Source: Parvibaculum sp039973015
Lineage (GTDB): Bacteria > Pseudomonadota > Alphaproteobacteria > Parvibaculales > Parvibaculaceae
Length of the DNA: 64,000 bases
Assembly (NCBI RefSeq): GCF_039973015.1
Contig: NZ_JBDWLT010000003.1
Location: 124,001 to 188,000, forward strand
Direction: 5' to 3'
Position 1 is the first letter of the stretch. The number at the start of each line of letters is the position of its first letter. The position numbers were made by a program, and so were the translations under genes. Below are positions 25,924-34,228 of this stretch, one piece after another. Below the pieces are notes generated by a model. That model saw only the letters and a program-made list of their open reading frames with translations. It did no database searches and had not been told where the DNA came from.

Positions 25924-26481
25924 ATGAACTGGGGAATATTCGTGCTCAAGTTCCTGCTGATCGTCATGGTCGCAATCATCGTCATCGTCGTCGTGCTTCT
26001 CGTCTATGCCTCGACACGACCGGACAGGTTCCGCATCGAGCGTTCCGTCCGTAGCGATGCGCCTGCATCGCAGATATATCCGCACCTCATGGATTTTCAT
26101 GCATGGCGCGCTTGGTCGCCTTATGAAAGGCGCGACCCGCATATGTCGCGCGTCTATGGCGGTGCGGAAAAAGGTGTCGGCGCAACCTACGCCTGGGAAG
26201 GCAACAGCAATGTCGGCAGCGGAAGCATGGAAATACTGGAGGCGAATGAACCTTCGCGTCTCGTCATCGACCTCAATTTCACGGCGCCGATGAAGGCGCG
26301 CAACATCGCAATCTTCACGTTGGCACCGGAAGAAAATGGTACGCGCGTCACCTGGGCGATGGAAGGCGAGGCAAATCTCGTCGCCAAGACGATGCAGATA
26401 TTCATGGTCATGGACAAAATGGTCGGTCCCGATTTCGAGACCGGCCTCGCGACATTGAAATCCGAAGTAGAAGAGAGGTAG
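25924..26481 (+). CDS. SRPBCC family (START/polyketide cyclase-like) protein, membrane-anchored
   Basis: From the ATG at 25924 the protein has 185 residues; the upstream TTG at 25894 would overlap DUF899 and is less likely. Residues about 6-30 form one transmembrane helix with a run of Ile/Val. The remainder has the SRPBCC pattern: RFRIERSVRSDAPASQIYPHLMDFHAW, WSPYERRDP, SGSMEILEANEPSRLVIDL and TRVTWAMEGE. Such domains form a deep hydrophobic pocket for lipids or aromatic ligands. The ligand is unknown. It lies between DUF899 and VOC genes in one operon. Confidence 0.85.
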   Translation: MNWGIFVLKFLLIVMVAIIVIVVVLLVYASTRPDRFRIERSVRSDAPASQIYPHLMDFHAWRAWSPYERRDPHMSRVYGGAEKGVGATYAWEGNSNVGSGSMEILEANEPSRLVIDLNFTAPMKARNIAIFTLAPEENGTRVTWAMEGEANLVAKTMQIFMVMDKMVGPDFETGLATLKSEVEER

Positions 26482-26491
26482 AGGAAGCGAG

Positions 26492-27256
26492 ATGACAGAG
26501 CCAAACAGGTTCCGCTGGTACGAACTCATGACGTCCGACACAGAGGCGGCAGGTGCCTTCTACAGCCATGTCGTTGGCTGGAAGACGGAGCCGGTCGGCA
26601 CGGATGCCAATCCCTATACCTGCTTCACCGTGAACGATATCGGCATCGGTGGCATGATGGCCATCCCCGAGGAAGAATGCGATCGCGCGAGCCCCGGCTG
26701 GATCGGTTACGTCGCCGTTGACGATGTTGATGCCTATGCGGAAAAGGTGAAGCGGGCCGGCGGTATGGTTTTCCGCGAACCGGCGGATATTCCGGGCGTA
26801 CTCCGCTTTGCCGTCGTCGCGGACACGGCGGGCGCGCCTTTTGTTGTCTTTCGCGGCAAAGGCGACGACATGCCGGAAATCGCACCGGGAACGCAAGGAG
26901 CCATCGGCTGGCATGAACTCTATGGTGGTGAGGTCGACACGGCCTTTCCCTTCTATTCGGGCCTTTTCGGCTGGACGAAGGACGAGGCCATGCCGATGGA
27001 CGACATGGGCGTATACCAGCTCTTCGCGACGGGCGGTGAGCCCGTCGGCGCGATGATGAAGATGCAGGAGGGTGGCCCCGGCCCCCAATGGAACTTCTAT
27101 TTCTGCGTGGATGATATCGATGCCGCCATGGCGCGCATCGGCGAGAAGGGCGGCTCCGTCACAATGGGGCCGCATCAGGTGCCAGGCGACGCCTGGATCG
27201 TACAGGCGCTCGATCCGCAGGGCGCATCCTTCGCGCTTGTTGGCGCTCGCCCCTGA
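26492..27256 (+). CDS. VOC family protein with two glyoxalase-like domains
   Basis: The 254-residue protein has two tandem vicinal-oxygen-chelate domains. Domain 1 (about 1-120) starts NRFRWYELMTSDTEAAGAFY and domain 2 (about 130-254) starts IGWHELYGGEVDTAFPFYSGLFGW. Both end in the typical strand with D-x-x-G-A-x-F (DTAGAPFVVF and DPQGASFALV). The family includes glyoxalases, dioxygenases and antibiotic-binding proteins, so activity cannot be specified. Last gene of the DUF899 operon, convergent with asd (3 bp gap). Confidence 0.87.
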   Translation: MTEPNRFRWYELMTSDTEAAGAFYSHVVGWKTEPVGTDANPYTCFTVNDIGIGGMMAIPEEECDRASPGWIGYVAVDDVDAYAEKVKRAGGMVFREPADIPGVLRFAVVADTAGAPFVVFRGKGDDMPEIAPGTQGAIGWHELYGGEVDTAFPFYSGLFGWTKDEAMPMDDMGVYQLFATGGEPVGAMMKMQEGGPGPQWNFYFCVDDIDAAMARIGEKGGSVTMGPHQVPGDAWIVQALDPQGASFALVGARP

Positions 27257-27259
27257 GGC

Positions 27260-28279
27260 CTACGCCGCGCGGACGAGGATTTCGCCGATCTGCACGGCGT
27301 TGAGCGCCGCCCCCTTCAGGAGCTGGTCGCCCGCGACGAACATCGCGATCGACCGGCCCGAAGGGTCCGATATGTCCTGCCGGATACGGCCGACGAGAAT
27401 ATCGTCCTGGCCGGAAGCATCCTTCGGCATCGGGAAATAGTTCTCGGCGAGATCGTCCACGATTTTCACGCCCGGCGCCCCGGAAAGAATTTCGCGCACC
27501 TGCGCCGGGGTAATCGGCTTTTCGCATTCGAAGTCGAGCGCCTCGGAATGCGCCCGCAAGACCGGCACCCGCACACAGGTCGCCGTCACGCGAATGTCCG
27601 GGTCAGCGAAGATCTTTTTCGTCTCCTTCACCATCTTCAGCTCTTCCTCGTTGTAGCCCGTCTCCGGGTCGATGTTCGAGTTGTGGCTGAACACATTGAA
27701 GGGGTAGGGATGCGGAATGATCTTCTGCTCGAAGGGCTCGCCATCGAGGAAGGCGCGCGTCGCCTGTTCCAGTTCTTCCATCGCCGCCGCGCCCGCGCCC
27801 GAGGCCGCCTGATAGGTTGCCGCGACAAGCCGCTTCACCGGATTCACTTTGTGGATCGGCCAGAGTGGCGTGATCGCGATGATGGTCGAGCAGTTCGGAT
27901 TGGCGATGATGCCCTTGTGCTGGAAGGCGGCTTCCGGGTTGATCTCCGGAATGACCAGCGGCACATCCGGGTCCATGCGATAGGCCGACGAATTGTCGAT
28001 CATCACCGCGCCCGCATCGGTCACCGCCTTGGCAAACTTCTTCGAGATGCTGCCGCCTGCCGAAAAGAACGCGATGTCCACGCCCTTGAAGCTCTCTTCC
28101 GTCAGTTCCTCGACGAGAATGTCCTCTCCCCGGAATTTCATCGTCTTGCCGGCCGAGCGCGCGCTGGCGAGCAGCTTCAGTTCCTTTACCGGGAAGTTGC
28201 GTTCTTCCAGACAGCGGATCATCTCGACGCCCACGGCGCCGGTCGCGCCCGCTATGGCGATGACGGGATTGGCATTCAT
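27260..28279 (-). CDS. asd: Aspartate-semialdehyde dehydrogenase
   Basis: The 339-residue enzyme reduces aspartyl phosphate to the semialdehyde for lysine, threonine, methionine and diaminopimelate synthesis. NADP-binding GATGAVG lies at the N-terminus, the catalytic cysteine is in IIANPNCSTIIAI near residue 130, and the substrate region contains QAASGAGAAAMEEL and RVPVLRAHSEAL. ATG 28279 is chosen because the conserved Rossmann strand (PVIAIAGATG) begins just after it and GGAG lies upstream; a longer frame to 28303 exists. Length fits the family. Confidence 0.95.
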   Translation of the reverse strand: MNANPVIAIAGATGAVGVEMIRCLEERNFPVKELKLLASARSAGKTMKFRGEDILVEELTEESFKGVDIAFFSAGGSISKKFAKAVTDAGAVMIDNSSAYRMDPDVPLVIPEINPEAAFQHKGIIANPNCSTIIAITPLWPIHKVNPVKRLVAATYQAASGAGAAAMEELEQATRAFLDGEPFEQKIIPHPYPFNVFSHNSNIDPETGYNEEELKMVKETKKIFADPDIRVTATCVRVPVLRAHSEALDFECEKPITPAQVREILSGAPGVKIVDDLAENYFPMPKDASGQDDILVGRIRQDISDPSGRSIAMFVAGDQLLKGAALNAVQIGEILVRAA

Positions 28280-28372
28280 GTCGGGTACTCCGGATCGAGC
28301 CACAGACAGTTGGACGGCTCGTTTATTGCGCCGTGCCTATAACAGCGCCGCCGGGCTCCGGCAAGAGGCGGT

Positions 28373-28888
28373 TCATTCCTGCCGGAAGCCTGCCACGATC
28401 TCCGAAATGCGCTTGAAGAAATGAAGGCCCTGGGCGATTTCCTCATCGCTCATATGGTCGATGATCCGCTGCACATAGGCCTCGCCGCCCGCCATCATCT
28501 TCTTCATATGGGTCTCGCCCTTGGGCGTGAGGCGAACGATCTTTTCGCGCGCCGAGCGCGGGTCTTCCACGAGCTGTACCAGTTCGAGCGGCGGCATCGC
28601 CATGCCGCGAAGCGCTTTGGTGATCGCAGCACCCGAGATTTCGAACCAGCTTTCCAGCGAGCGCTCAATGGCCTTGCGGTTCATCTCCCGGCCCTCGCGG
28701 CCTTCCGAATGGATGAGCCAGAGCATCGCCACCTGATGACGGTTGAGCATGCCGCCGCGCAGCGCGTCCTCAACTCCGATCCCCGCCTGATAGTGGATTG
28801 GATAGTAATATTCGAGAAAAAGCAGCGCCGCATCGGGGATGGCCGATTTCCGCCTGGCCTTTGTCTCACTCATCTTTTTCGTCGTCAC
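28373..28888 (-). CDS. MarR family transcriptional regulator
   Basis: The 171-residue protein begins at a GTG with AGGAGG just upstream; longer starts up to 28966 lack a good site. It has a winged-helix DNA-binding domain: LNRHQVAMLWLIHSEG, NRKAIERSLESWFEISGAAITKALRGM (recognition helix) and a wing REKIVRLTPKGETHMK. MarR proteins are dimeric repressors released by small aromatic or lipophilic ligands. It is divergent from the P450 gene with 163 bp between starts, so control of the P450 operon and itself is likely. Confidence 0.88.
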   Translation of the reverse strand: MTTKKMSETKARRKSAIPDAALLFLEYYYPIHYQAGIGVEDALRGGMLNRHQVAMLWLIHSEGREGREMNRKAIERSLESWFEISGAAITKALRGMAMPPLELVQLVEDPRSAREKIVRLTPKGETHMKKMMAGGEAYVQRIIDHMSDEEIAQGLHFFKRISEIVAGFRQE

Positions 28889-28971
28889 ACTGCCTCCTCG
28901 GCGGGCGCTCACTCCTCTGCGCCCGAATCCTGCGCTCATTCTAGGCCCTGCCGCGCCATCCATCATCGGTT

Positions 28972-29010
28972 AAACAATTTACAAAAGAAACAATTTCTGA
29001 AATAAATAAT
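28972..29010 (+). promoter_or_regulatory. A/T-rich P450 promoter with repeated AAACAATTT, candidate MarR site
   Basis: AAACAATTT occurs at 28972-28980 and again at 28988-28996, a 16-bp period, and the second lies inside the partial palindrome GAAA-CAA-TTTC (28987-28997). TTTACA (28978-28983) and the A/T run at 29001-29010 make a plausible -35/-10 pair about 42 bp before the P450 start. MarR binding here is inferred from the divergent gene. Confidence 0.45.
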
Positions 29011-29051
29011 AAGCGCGTGGAGGCGCGCATCGCACAAAGAGGGAGGATTTC

Positions 29052-30320
29052 ATGCAGAACGTCTGGCTTGCCGGTGAGCAGGAGGCGGAGGCGCTTGTGG
29101 CCGCCTTGCCGCGCGGGGATACCATCGCCGCTCCCTATTCGCTCTACGAGCGGCTTCGGCCTTTCGCTCCGGTCTATGGCTATCGCGATTACCCGCCGGG
29201 GACGGTGCCGGAGGCTGACGAACCCGTCACCGCCTGGGTACTTCTCGACTACGATCAGGTCTCGGCGGCCGCGCGCGACCACCGGGTTTTTTCCTCGCGC
29301 GATCCGCTCCAGGAACAGTCTTCCGCACCGACCCTGATGCTCGTCAATCATGACAATCCCGAGCACGACCGCCTTCGCGGCATCGTCAATCTCGCTTTTT
29401 CCCGCCGCCGCATCGAGGAAATGGAGCCCGGTGTCCGTGCTGTCGTGGGCGGCATGGTCGCGGAAATCGGAACGGGCGACGTCGAGGTGATGGAGGCGCT
29501 CGCGTCGCGTATTCCCGCGCAGGTCATGGTCGGGCTGCTCGGCCTGCCCGAAGAGATCGTGGACCGCTTTCGCAACTGGGCGACCGCCTTCATGCTCTCG
29601 GCTGATCTGCGCCCCGCCGAGCGCGAGGCGAGCAACGCCGAACTCGTCGGCTATTTCATCGAAACCGTCGGCGAGGTCGACCGCCGGATGAAGGCCGGAA
29701 AATGTGTACCGGATTCGCTCATCAAGGCACTGCTGAAGGCGGAGGCCGACGGCGAAAAGCTGACGCTCGATGAAGTCATCCGCTTCTGCATCACGCTCGT
29801 GGTGGCGGGCGCTGAAACGACGACCTTTCTGCTCGGCAATCTCATGCACAATCTGGCCATCATGCCGGAGCTTCGAGCGCGTCTTGCAGAGAACCGTTCC
29901 TTTGTTGGTGCCTTCATCGACGAAAGCCTGCGTCATGGCGGCCCGCCGCAGCGCCTCTTCCGCGTCGCGACACAGGACATCGAGATCGGTGGCAAGCTCA
30001 TCAGGCAGGGCGAATGGGTCGCGCTCTTCTTCGCTGCCGCCAATCACGATCCGGCCATGTTCCCGGACCCCGAAACCTTCGACATCACCCGGCCGAACCT
30101 CAACAAGCAGCTCACCTTCGGCGTCGGCATTCATCATTGTCTCGGTTCGGCTCTCGCGCGCATGGAGGGCAGGGCGCTCATCGAGGCGATCCTCGACCGT
30201 ATGGGTAATGTTTCGCTCGGTCATGAAGCACCAAGGCCGCAGCGCGCCAGCCTTCTCAATCACGGTCTAGACCGGCTCACGCTTCGCTTCGAGCCGCGCA
30301 TGAAGGGAGCAGCCGAATGA
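29052..30320 (+). CDS. Cytochrome P450
   Basis: The 422-residue soluble P450 shows the I-helix oxygen-activation motif VVAGAETTTFLLG near 250, the K-helix ExxR motif (ESLR) near 293, and the haem loop FGVGIHHCLGSALARMEGR with the axial cysteine near 362. The N-terminus has no membrane anchor, as usual for bacterial class I enzymes that need ferredoxin and a reductase; none is encoded here. Start ATG has GAGGGAGG upstream. Its stop overlaps the next gene by 4 bp. A MarR gene is divergent. The substrate is unknown, though a hydrophobic molecule is likely. Confidence 0.95.
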   Translation: MQNVWLAGEQEAEALVAALPRGDTIAAPYSLYERLRPFAPVYGYRDYPPGTVPEADEPVTAWVLLDYDQVSAAARDHRVFSSRDPLQEQSSAPTLMLVNHDNPEHDRLRGIVNLAFSRRRIEEMEPGVRAVVGGMVAEIGTGDVEVMEALASRIPAQVMVGLLGLPEEIVDRFRNWATAFMLSADLRPAEREASNAELVGYFIETVGEVDRRMKAGKCVPDSLIKALLKAEADGEKLTLDEVIRFCITLVVAGAETTTFLLGNLMHNLAIMPELRARLAENRSFVGAFIDESLRHGGPPQRLFRVATQDIEIGGKLIRQGEWVALFFAAANHDPAMFPDPETFDITRPNLNKQLTFGVGIHHCLGSALARMEGRALIEAILDRMGNVSLGHEAPRPQRASLLNHGLDRLTLRFEPRMKGAAE

Positions 30321-30742
30321 ACATTTCGCAGAAAATCGGGGACACAGAAATCGAACGCAACCTCGCGGCCACGAAGAAACTCTTCGCTGCCTTCGGCGCA
30401 AAGGACATTCCGGGCATCGTGAAATTTCTCCACCCGGAAATTATCATCGAGTTCTATGGCCCGCCGGTCATTCCCTATGCGGGTATCTATCGCGGTCCCG
30501 AGAAGTGCCGTGGTTTCTTCGAGCGGGTGCTTTCCTCGGTCGAGGTATGCCAGTTCGACGCCGAAGAATTCATCTCCGAGCGGGACAAGGTGGTCGTGAC
30601 CGGCCACTTGAACCTCACGGCGATTGCGACAGGCCGGACCATCGACTCCGACTTTGTGCATGTCATCACTCTGAAAGACGGCAAATGGCTTCGCTTCCGC
30701 GATTTCATGAACACGGCCGTCGCTGTCGCCGCTTTCTCGTAA
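30317..30742 (+). CDS. SnoaL/NTF2-like small protein
   Basis: This 141-residue protein overlaps the P450 stop (ATGA), so the two are translationally coupled. It has an NTF2-like cone fold pattern: an N-terminal helix (IERNLAATKKLFAAFGAKDIPGIVKFLHPEIIIEFYGPP), then strands with RGPEKCRGFFERVL and the C-terminal DFVHVITLKDGKWLRFRDFMNT. The family includes ketosteroid isomerase and polyketide cyclases, which often act on products of oxygenases. A role in processing or binding the P450 substrate or product is inferred. Confidence 0.85.
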   Translation: MNISQKIGDTEIERNLAATKKLFAAFGAKDIPGIVKFLHPEIIIEFYGPPVIPYAGIYRGPEKCRGFFERVLSSVEVCQFDAEEFISERDKVVVTGHLNLTAIATGRTIDSDFVHVITLKDGKWLRFRDFMNTAVAVAAFS

Positions 30743-30790
30743 GGGCGGGAAGGGGTAGTCTCCCGGTCGGAATATTGACCGGGAGACGAG

Positions 30791-31324
30791 ATGCTGAAGA
30801 AAACGGGATTTGCCCTTGTTCTCGCTGGCCTGCTGGCAGCGCCGCTGCCGGCGGGTGCGGACGCGATTGGCGACAATAACATCTGCTACGAAAAATTCGC
30901 CACGGCCGACTACAAGGGCGCGATCCGCTATTGCACCAGCGCCATCGACTCCGGCGAACTCTCCGACCCGGACCTGATCGCCGCCCTCATCAATCGTGGT
31001 GTCGCCTACAAGACGACGGAGCAATATGAGCTCGCGATCGGCGACTATACGCGCGCGCTCCGCATCGCACCGAAGGATCCGCTCCTCTACCAGAACCGTG
31101 CAAATGCGCTGCGCGCGATGGGCGACTACGATGCCGCATTGAGTGACATCCAGAAGTCGATTGACCTCGACCCGAAAAGCGCGGGCGCGTGGTATGTGCG
31201 CGGCGCTATCGCCGAAGCGCGCGGCAATTCAGGCGATGCCCGCAAATATTACATGACGGCCTTGAGCCTCGAGCCCGAGAACAAGGTCTACCGCGGAAAA
31301 ATTCTGGGGAACGGTTCGCGATGA
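30791..31324 (+). CDS. Exported TPR-repeat protein
   Basis: The 177-residue protein has a signal peptide (residues 1-23, ending ADA) and about three tetratricopeptide repeats: AALINRGVAYKTTEQYELAIGD, LLYQNRANALRAMGDYDAALSD and AGAWYVRGAIAEARGNSGDARK. A Cys pair (NNICYEK, IRYCTSA) may form a disulfide in the periplasm. It overlaps by 4 bp the next gene, a membrane protein, so a complex between periplasmic TPR and membrane partner is plausible. It starts 48 bp after the SnoaL-like gene and may be part of the same transcript. Confidence 0.8.
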   Translation: MLKKTGFALVLAGLLAAPLPAGADAIGDNNICYEKFATADYKGAIRYCTSAIDSGELSDPDLIAALINRGVAYKTTEQYELAIGDYTRALRIAPKDPLLYQNRANALRAMGDYDAALSDIQKSIDLDPKSAGAWYVRGAIAEARGNSGDARKYYMTALSLEPENKVYRGKILGNGSR

Positions 31325-32073
31325 CAGCGCGTCTCGACGTTGTAAAGACAATTGGCGAAGCCTATCGCGGCGCCTGGGAACATCTCGGCGAGATGGTGCG
31401 CCTCATCTGGCTTCCGGGCCTGCTCTATCTCGGACTTTCTATCGCCAGCGTCTTCGTTGATATCGAGGAACAGCGTGTGGCCGCCGTTCTGATCAATCTG
31501 GCCTCGCTTTTTCTCTGGCCCGTCATCGCCGTTGCCTGGCATCGCTTCATTCTTCTTGGCGATGCACCGTCCGGCCATTTCCACATCGCCTTTGGCCGCC
31601 GCGAGGCGCGCTATCTCGTGGTTTCCGTCTTTCTGACGCTGCTTTTTGTGCCGGGTTTTGTGCTCAGTGTGGCGCCCGCCTTCATGCCGGCCAATATGAC
31701 CGCCTCGCTCGTGAGCTTCCTCGGCGTCATTCTCATCATGGTGGGCATCTATTTCATGGCCCGGCTGACCCTTCTCCTGCCTGCGGTCTCCGTGGGCGAT
31801 CCGATAAATCCGCGTCTCGTACTTGAGCGCACGAGAGGAAATTTCTGGCGTCTCGTTCTGGTCTTCGCCGCCGTCGTCCTGCCCATGCTCATAGTTGCCC
31901 TGCTTGTCGGCGCGCTGCTCGAAGGCAGCTTCGCCATGCGCCTTGTTGCAGTCGGCATATTGAGCCTCGTGCTCATCTTCTTTGCCCTTGTGAACATCGC
32001 CATTCTCTCCATCGCCTATCGCGAGCTGATAGGCCCGGCCGGAACGCAGGCGCCCGACAATGGTGATTACTGA
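31321..32073 (+). CDS. Polytopic membrane protein, unknown family (paralogue 1)
   Basis: Taking ATG 31321 (overlapping the TPR gene stop) gives 250 residues and about six hydrophobic helices. An upstream frame to 31189 is antiphase to the TPR gene and not used. The sequence shares positions with the next gene: WHRFILLGD vs WHRFVLLGER, LPAVSVGD vs LPDAALGG, LERTRGNFWRLV vs FDRTEGNSWRLL, and SIAYRELIGPAG vs SIAYREIVGLPGG-like ends. The two are therefore tandem paralogues. I do not recognise a named family. A role in envelope function with the TPR partner is inference. Confidence 0.75.
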   Translation: MTARLDVVKTIGEAYRGAWEHLGEMVRLIWLPGLLYLGLSIASVFVDIEEQRVAAVLINLASLFLWPVIAVAWHRFILLGDAPSGHFHIAFGRREARYLVVSVFLTLLFVPGFVLSVAPAFMPANMTASLVSFLGVILIMVGIYFMARLTLLLPAVSVGDPINPRLVLERTRGNFWRLVLVFAAVVLPMLIVALLVGALLEGSFAMRLVAVGILSLVLIFFALVNIAILSIAYRELIGPAGTQAPDNGDY

Positions 32074-32165
32074 CCCCTTTCCGGGTTGCTCCCGCGGCCT
32101 CCCCCGCTAAAGTAAAAGCGCCGTTCCGGGGAGGAGCGCTGTCGATTCCTTGGGGGAAGAAAGTC

Positions 32166-33071
32166 ATGAGAAAGCTGCCGGTCTTTCGTTCCGTGAGCGA
32201 GGTCTTCTCGGGCGTCACGAGGCACTATTTCGAATTGATCGGCGTCGCCGCCTTGCCGCTCCTTGCCATGCTGACAGTGATGGTAATCGGCGGCGCCTTG
32301 CTCTGGCAGTCCGATCTCGCACATTGGTATATGGAGATGCTCAGGCAGCCGGTGGGCAGCACTGCGCAAACGGTTCCGCCGGTAAGTGGCGGTTCCGGCC
32401 TTCTGATTGTTATTCTCGTCATCGTGGTGATGCTCCTCTTTGCGGCCTGCGCCGTTCGCTGGCATCGCTTTGTTCTCCTTGGCGAGCGGCCGGGGGCGAG
32501 CGGTGCCCCCCTTGCCATCTGGCGCGGTGAGGATGGCCGCTATGTCATCACCATTCTCAAACTCTCATTGGTTATGATCTTCGCCATGATCCCGGTTGTG
32601 GCCGGTAGCGCCATTGCGGGTTATCTGGCGAAAGGAGGCGAGGGCTCCGGTCCGGGCGCGTTGGGGGCGGTCCTGTTCCTCGGTGTTTTCTTTCTTCTGA
32701 TGCTGCTTTTCGTGCGGATTTCAATTGCCCTGCCAGACGCGGCCCTTGGCGGCCGCGGCTCCGTTCGCGCAACCTTTGATCGGACAGAGGGGAACAGTTG
32801 GCGGCTGCTGGGCTACAACGTCCTGGTGCAGCTCGCCCTCATGGTCGTGAGCCTGATCTACAGCCTGATCGCGGGGCTTGTTCTTATGAGCGTGTTCGCC
32901 GACAGCACGAACGGTGCTGCAATGCTCACTTCAGCCCTGCTCAATATTCCGATCTATCTCTATTCATCGATGATCGGCGTCACCATGCTCTCCGTCGCCT
33001 ATCGCGAGATTGTCGGTCTGCCGGGCGGGGAGGGCGCGCCAGCCGCTGCGGAGCCCGCCTCCGCGCTCTGA
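32166..33071 (+). CDS. Polytopic membrane protein, unknown family (paralogue 2)
   Basis: The 301-residue protein starts at ATG 32166 with GGGGGAAGAAAG upstream. It has about six transmembrane helices and shares scattered blocks with paralogue 1 (WHRFVLLGE, DRTEGNSWRLL, SVAYREIVGLPG), with extra length in the first periplasmic loop (about residues 60-85) and a C-terminal Ala/Pro tail. The gap from paralogue 1 is 92 bp. The pair probably arose by duplication, and may form a heteromeric membrane complex. No catalytic motif is evident. Confidence 0.75.
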   Translation: MRKLPVFRSVSEVFSGVTRHYFELIGVAALPLLAMLTVMVIGGALLWQSDLAHWYMEMLRQPVGSTAQTVPPVSGGSGLLIVILVIVVMLLFAACAVRWHRFVLLGERPGASGAPLAIWRGEDGRYVITILKLSLVMIFAMIPVVAGSAIAGYLAKGGEGSGPGALGAVLFLGVFFLLMLLFVRISIALPDAALGGRGSVRATFDRTEGNSWRLLGYNVLVQLALMVVSLIYSLIAGLVLMSVFADSTNGAAMLTSALLNIPIYLYSSMIGVTMLSVAYREIVGLPGGEGAPAAAEPASAL

Positions 33072-33246
33072 TTGCGCTTTGGCCCCGATTTAGGTAGGGT
33101 CCGCCCATAAGGATCAGCAAAGGCGCTGGGAGGCGCCTAAAGGGTTGTTATGTAAGCCCTTTTCGCCGCGGCATCCGGCCGCCATCGCAAAGTCCCGCGC
33201 GAATGCCCATTTAGATGGGGCAGCTTCGTGCGGCTCCTGACAAGGG
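33072..33246. other. panB upstream region
   Basis: This spacer contains AGGCGC-tgggag-GCGCCT (33121-33138), a 6-bp hairpin about 110 bp before panB. No riboswitch or clear promoter was recognised. Confidence 0.35.
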
Positions 33247-34092
33247 ATGATCCGAATGTCCGTTCACTCGAAGATCAAGCGCATCACCGTGCCGGAAATC
33301 CGTGCGCGCAAGGGCGGCGAGCCCATCGTCTCGCTCACGGCCTATCACGCGCATACGGCCCGCTACGTCGATCCCTACGTCGATTTCCTGCTCGTGGGCG
33401 ACAGCCTCGGCATGGTCATGTACGGCATGGAGACGACGCTGGGCGTCACCCTCGACATGATGATCGCGCATGGCTCCGCCGTGGTCCGCGGCACCGAGCG
33501 CGCCCTCGTCGTGGTCGATATGCCCTTCGGCTCCTATGAAGAAAGCCCCGAGGTCGCCTTCCGCAATGCCGTCCGCGTCATGAAGGAAACGGGCTGCGCT
33601 GCCGTGAAAATGGAAGGCGGCGCCCGCCTTGCGCCGACCATCCGCTATCTGGTCGACCGCGGCATTCCCGTCATGGCCCATATCGGCCTCACCCCGCAAA
33701 GTGTGCAGGTCATGGGCGGTTTCAAGGCGCAGGGCCGCGAAACCGGCGAATGGGCCTCCATCGAGGCCGATGCGCAGGCGGTTTCGGAAGCCGGTGCCTT
33801 CGCCGTCGTCGTGGAGGGTGTGGCCGAGCCTCTCGCGGCCAAAATCACCGCCCAGATCGACATTCCGACCATCGGAATCGGTGCTTCGCCTGAATGCGAC
33901 GGCCAGATTCTGGTACTTGAGGATATGCTGGGCCTCTCGCCCAAGCCGCCGAAATTCGTCCGCGAGTTCGCCACATTGGGGGCTCAGATCGCCGGCGCGG
34001 CGGAAGCCTATGCCCGCGCCGTGCGGGATCGCAGCTTTCCTGCGGCCGAACACACCTACAGCATGAAAAAGCAAAACAGCTCAAACAATTGA
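33247..34092 (+). CDS. panB: 3-Methyl-2-oxobutanoate hydroxymethyltransferase PanB
   Basis: The 281-residue enzyme transfers a hydroxymethyl group from methylene-tetrahydrofolate to 2-oxoisovalerate, making ketopantoate for pantothenate and coenzyme A. Metal ligands are in FLLVGDSLGMVMYG and VVDMPFGSYE; the catalytic Glu is in GASPECDGQILVLEDMLG. MIAHGSAVVRG is also typical. ATG 33256 is an alternative start, three residues shorter. panC is not adjacent. The precursor enzyme IlvD is encoded at 23044-24906. Confidence 0.95.
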   Translation: MIRMSVHSKIKRITVPEIRARKGGEPIVSLTAYHAHTARYVDPYVDFLLVGDSLGMVMYGMETTLGVTLDMMIAHGSAVVRGTERALVVVDMPFGSYEESPEVAFRNAVRVMKETGCAAVKMEGGARLAPTIRYLVDRGIPVMAHIGLTPQSVQVMGGFKAQGRETGEWASIEADAQAVSEAGAFAVVVEGVAEPLAAKITAQIDIPTIGIGASPECDGQILVLEDMLGLSPKPPKFVREFATLGAQIAGAAEAYARAVRDRSFPAAEHTYSMKKQNSSNN

Positions 34093-34102
34093 GAACTTTG
34101 CC

Positions 34103-34122
34103 GCGGGGCCTTCGGGCCCCGC
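34103..34122 (+). terminator. GC-rich hairpin with TTCG loop after panB
   Basis: GCGGGGCC (34103-34110), the stable TTCG tetraloop (34111-34114) and GGCCCCGC (34115-34122) form a perfect hairpin 10 bp after the panB stop. The tail AACGCTGTTT is only weakly T-rich. A second bulged hairpin ending in TATTTT follows at about 34137-34158 and may reinforce termination. Confidence 0.65.
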
Positions 34123-34228
34123 AACGCTGTTTGCCAATAGGCCCTGACCGGGCTATTTTGCGCCGCCTGCAGGGGGCAGGCGCCGGGCGCCTTGCCTGTG
34201 CCCATAGCATTCTCCGCGGAGTATTCTT

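Noticed and set aside
33072..33246. Possible riboswitch upstream of panB
   Set aside because: Only a short 6-bp hairpin is present, with no conserved core of a known riboswitch class.
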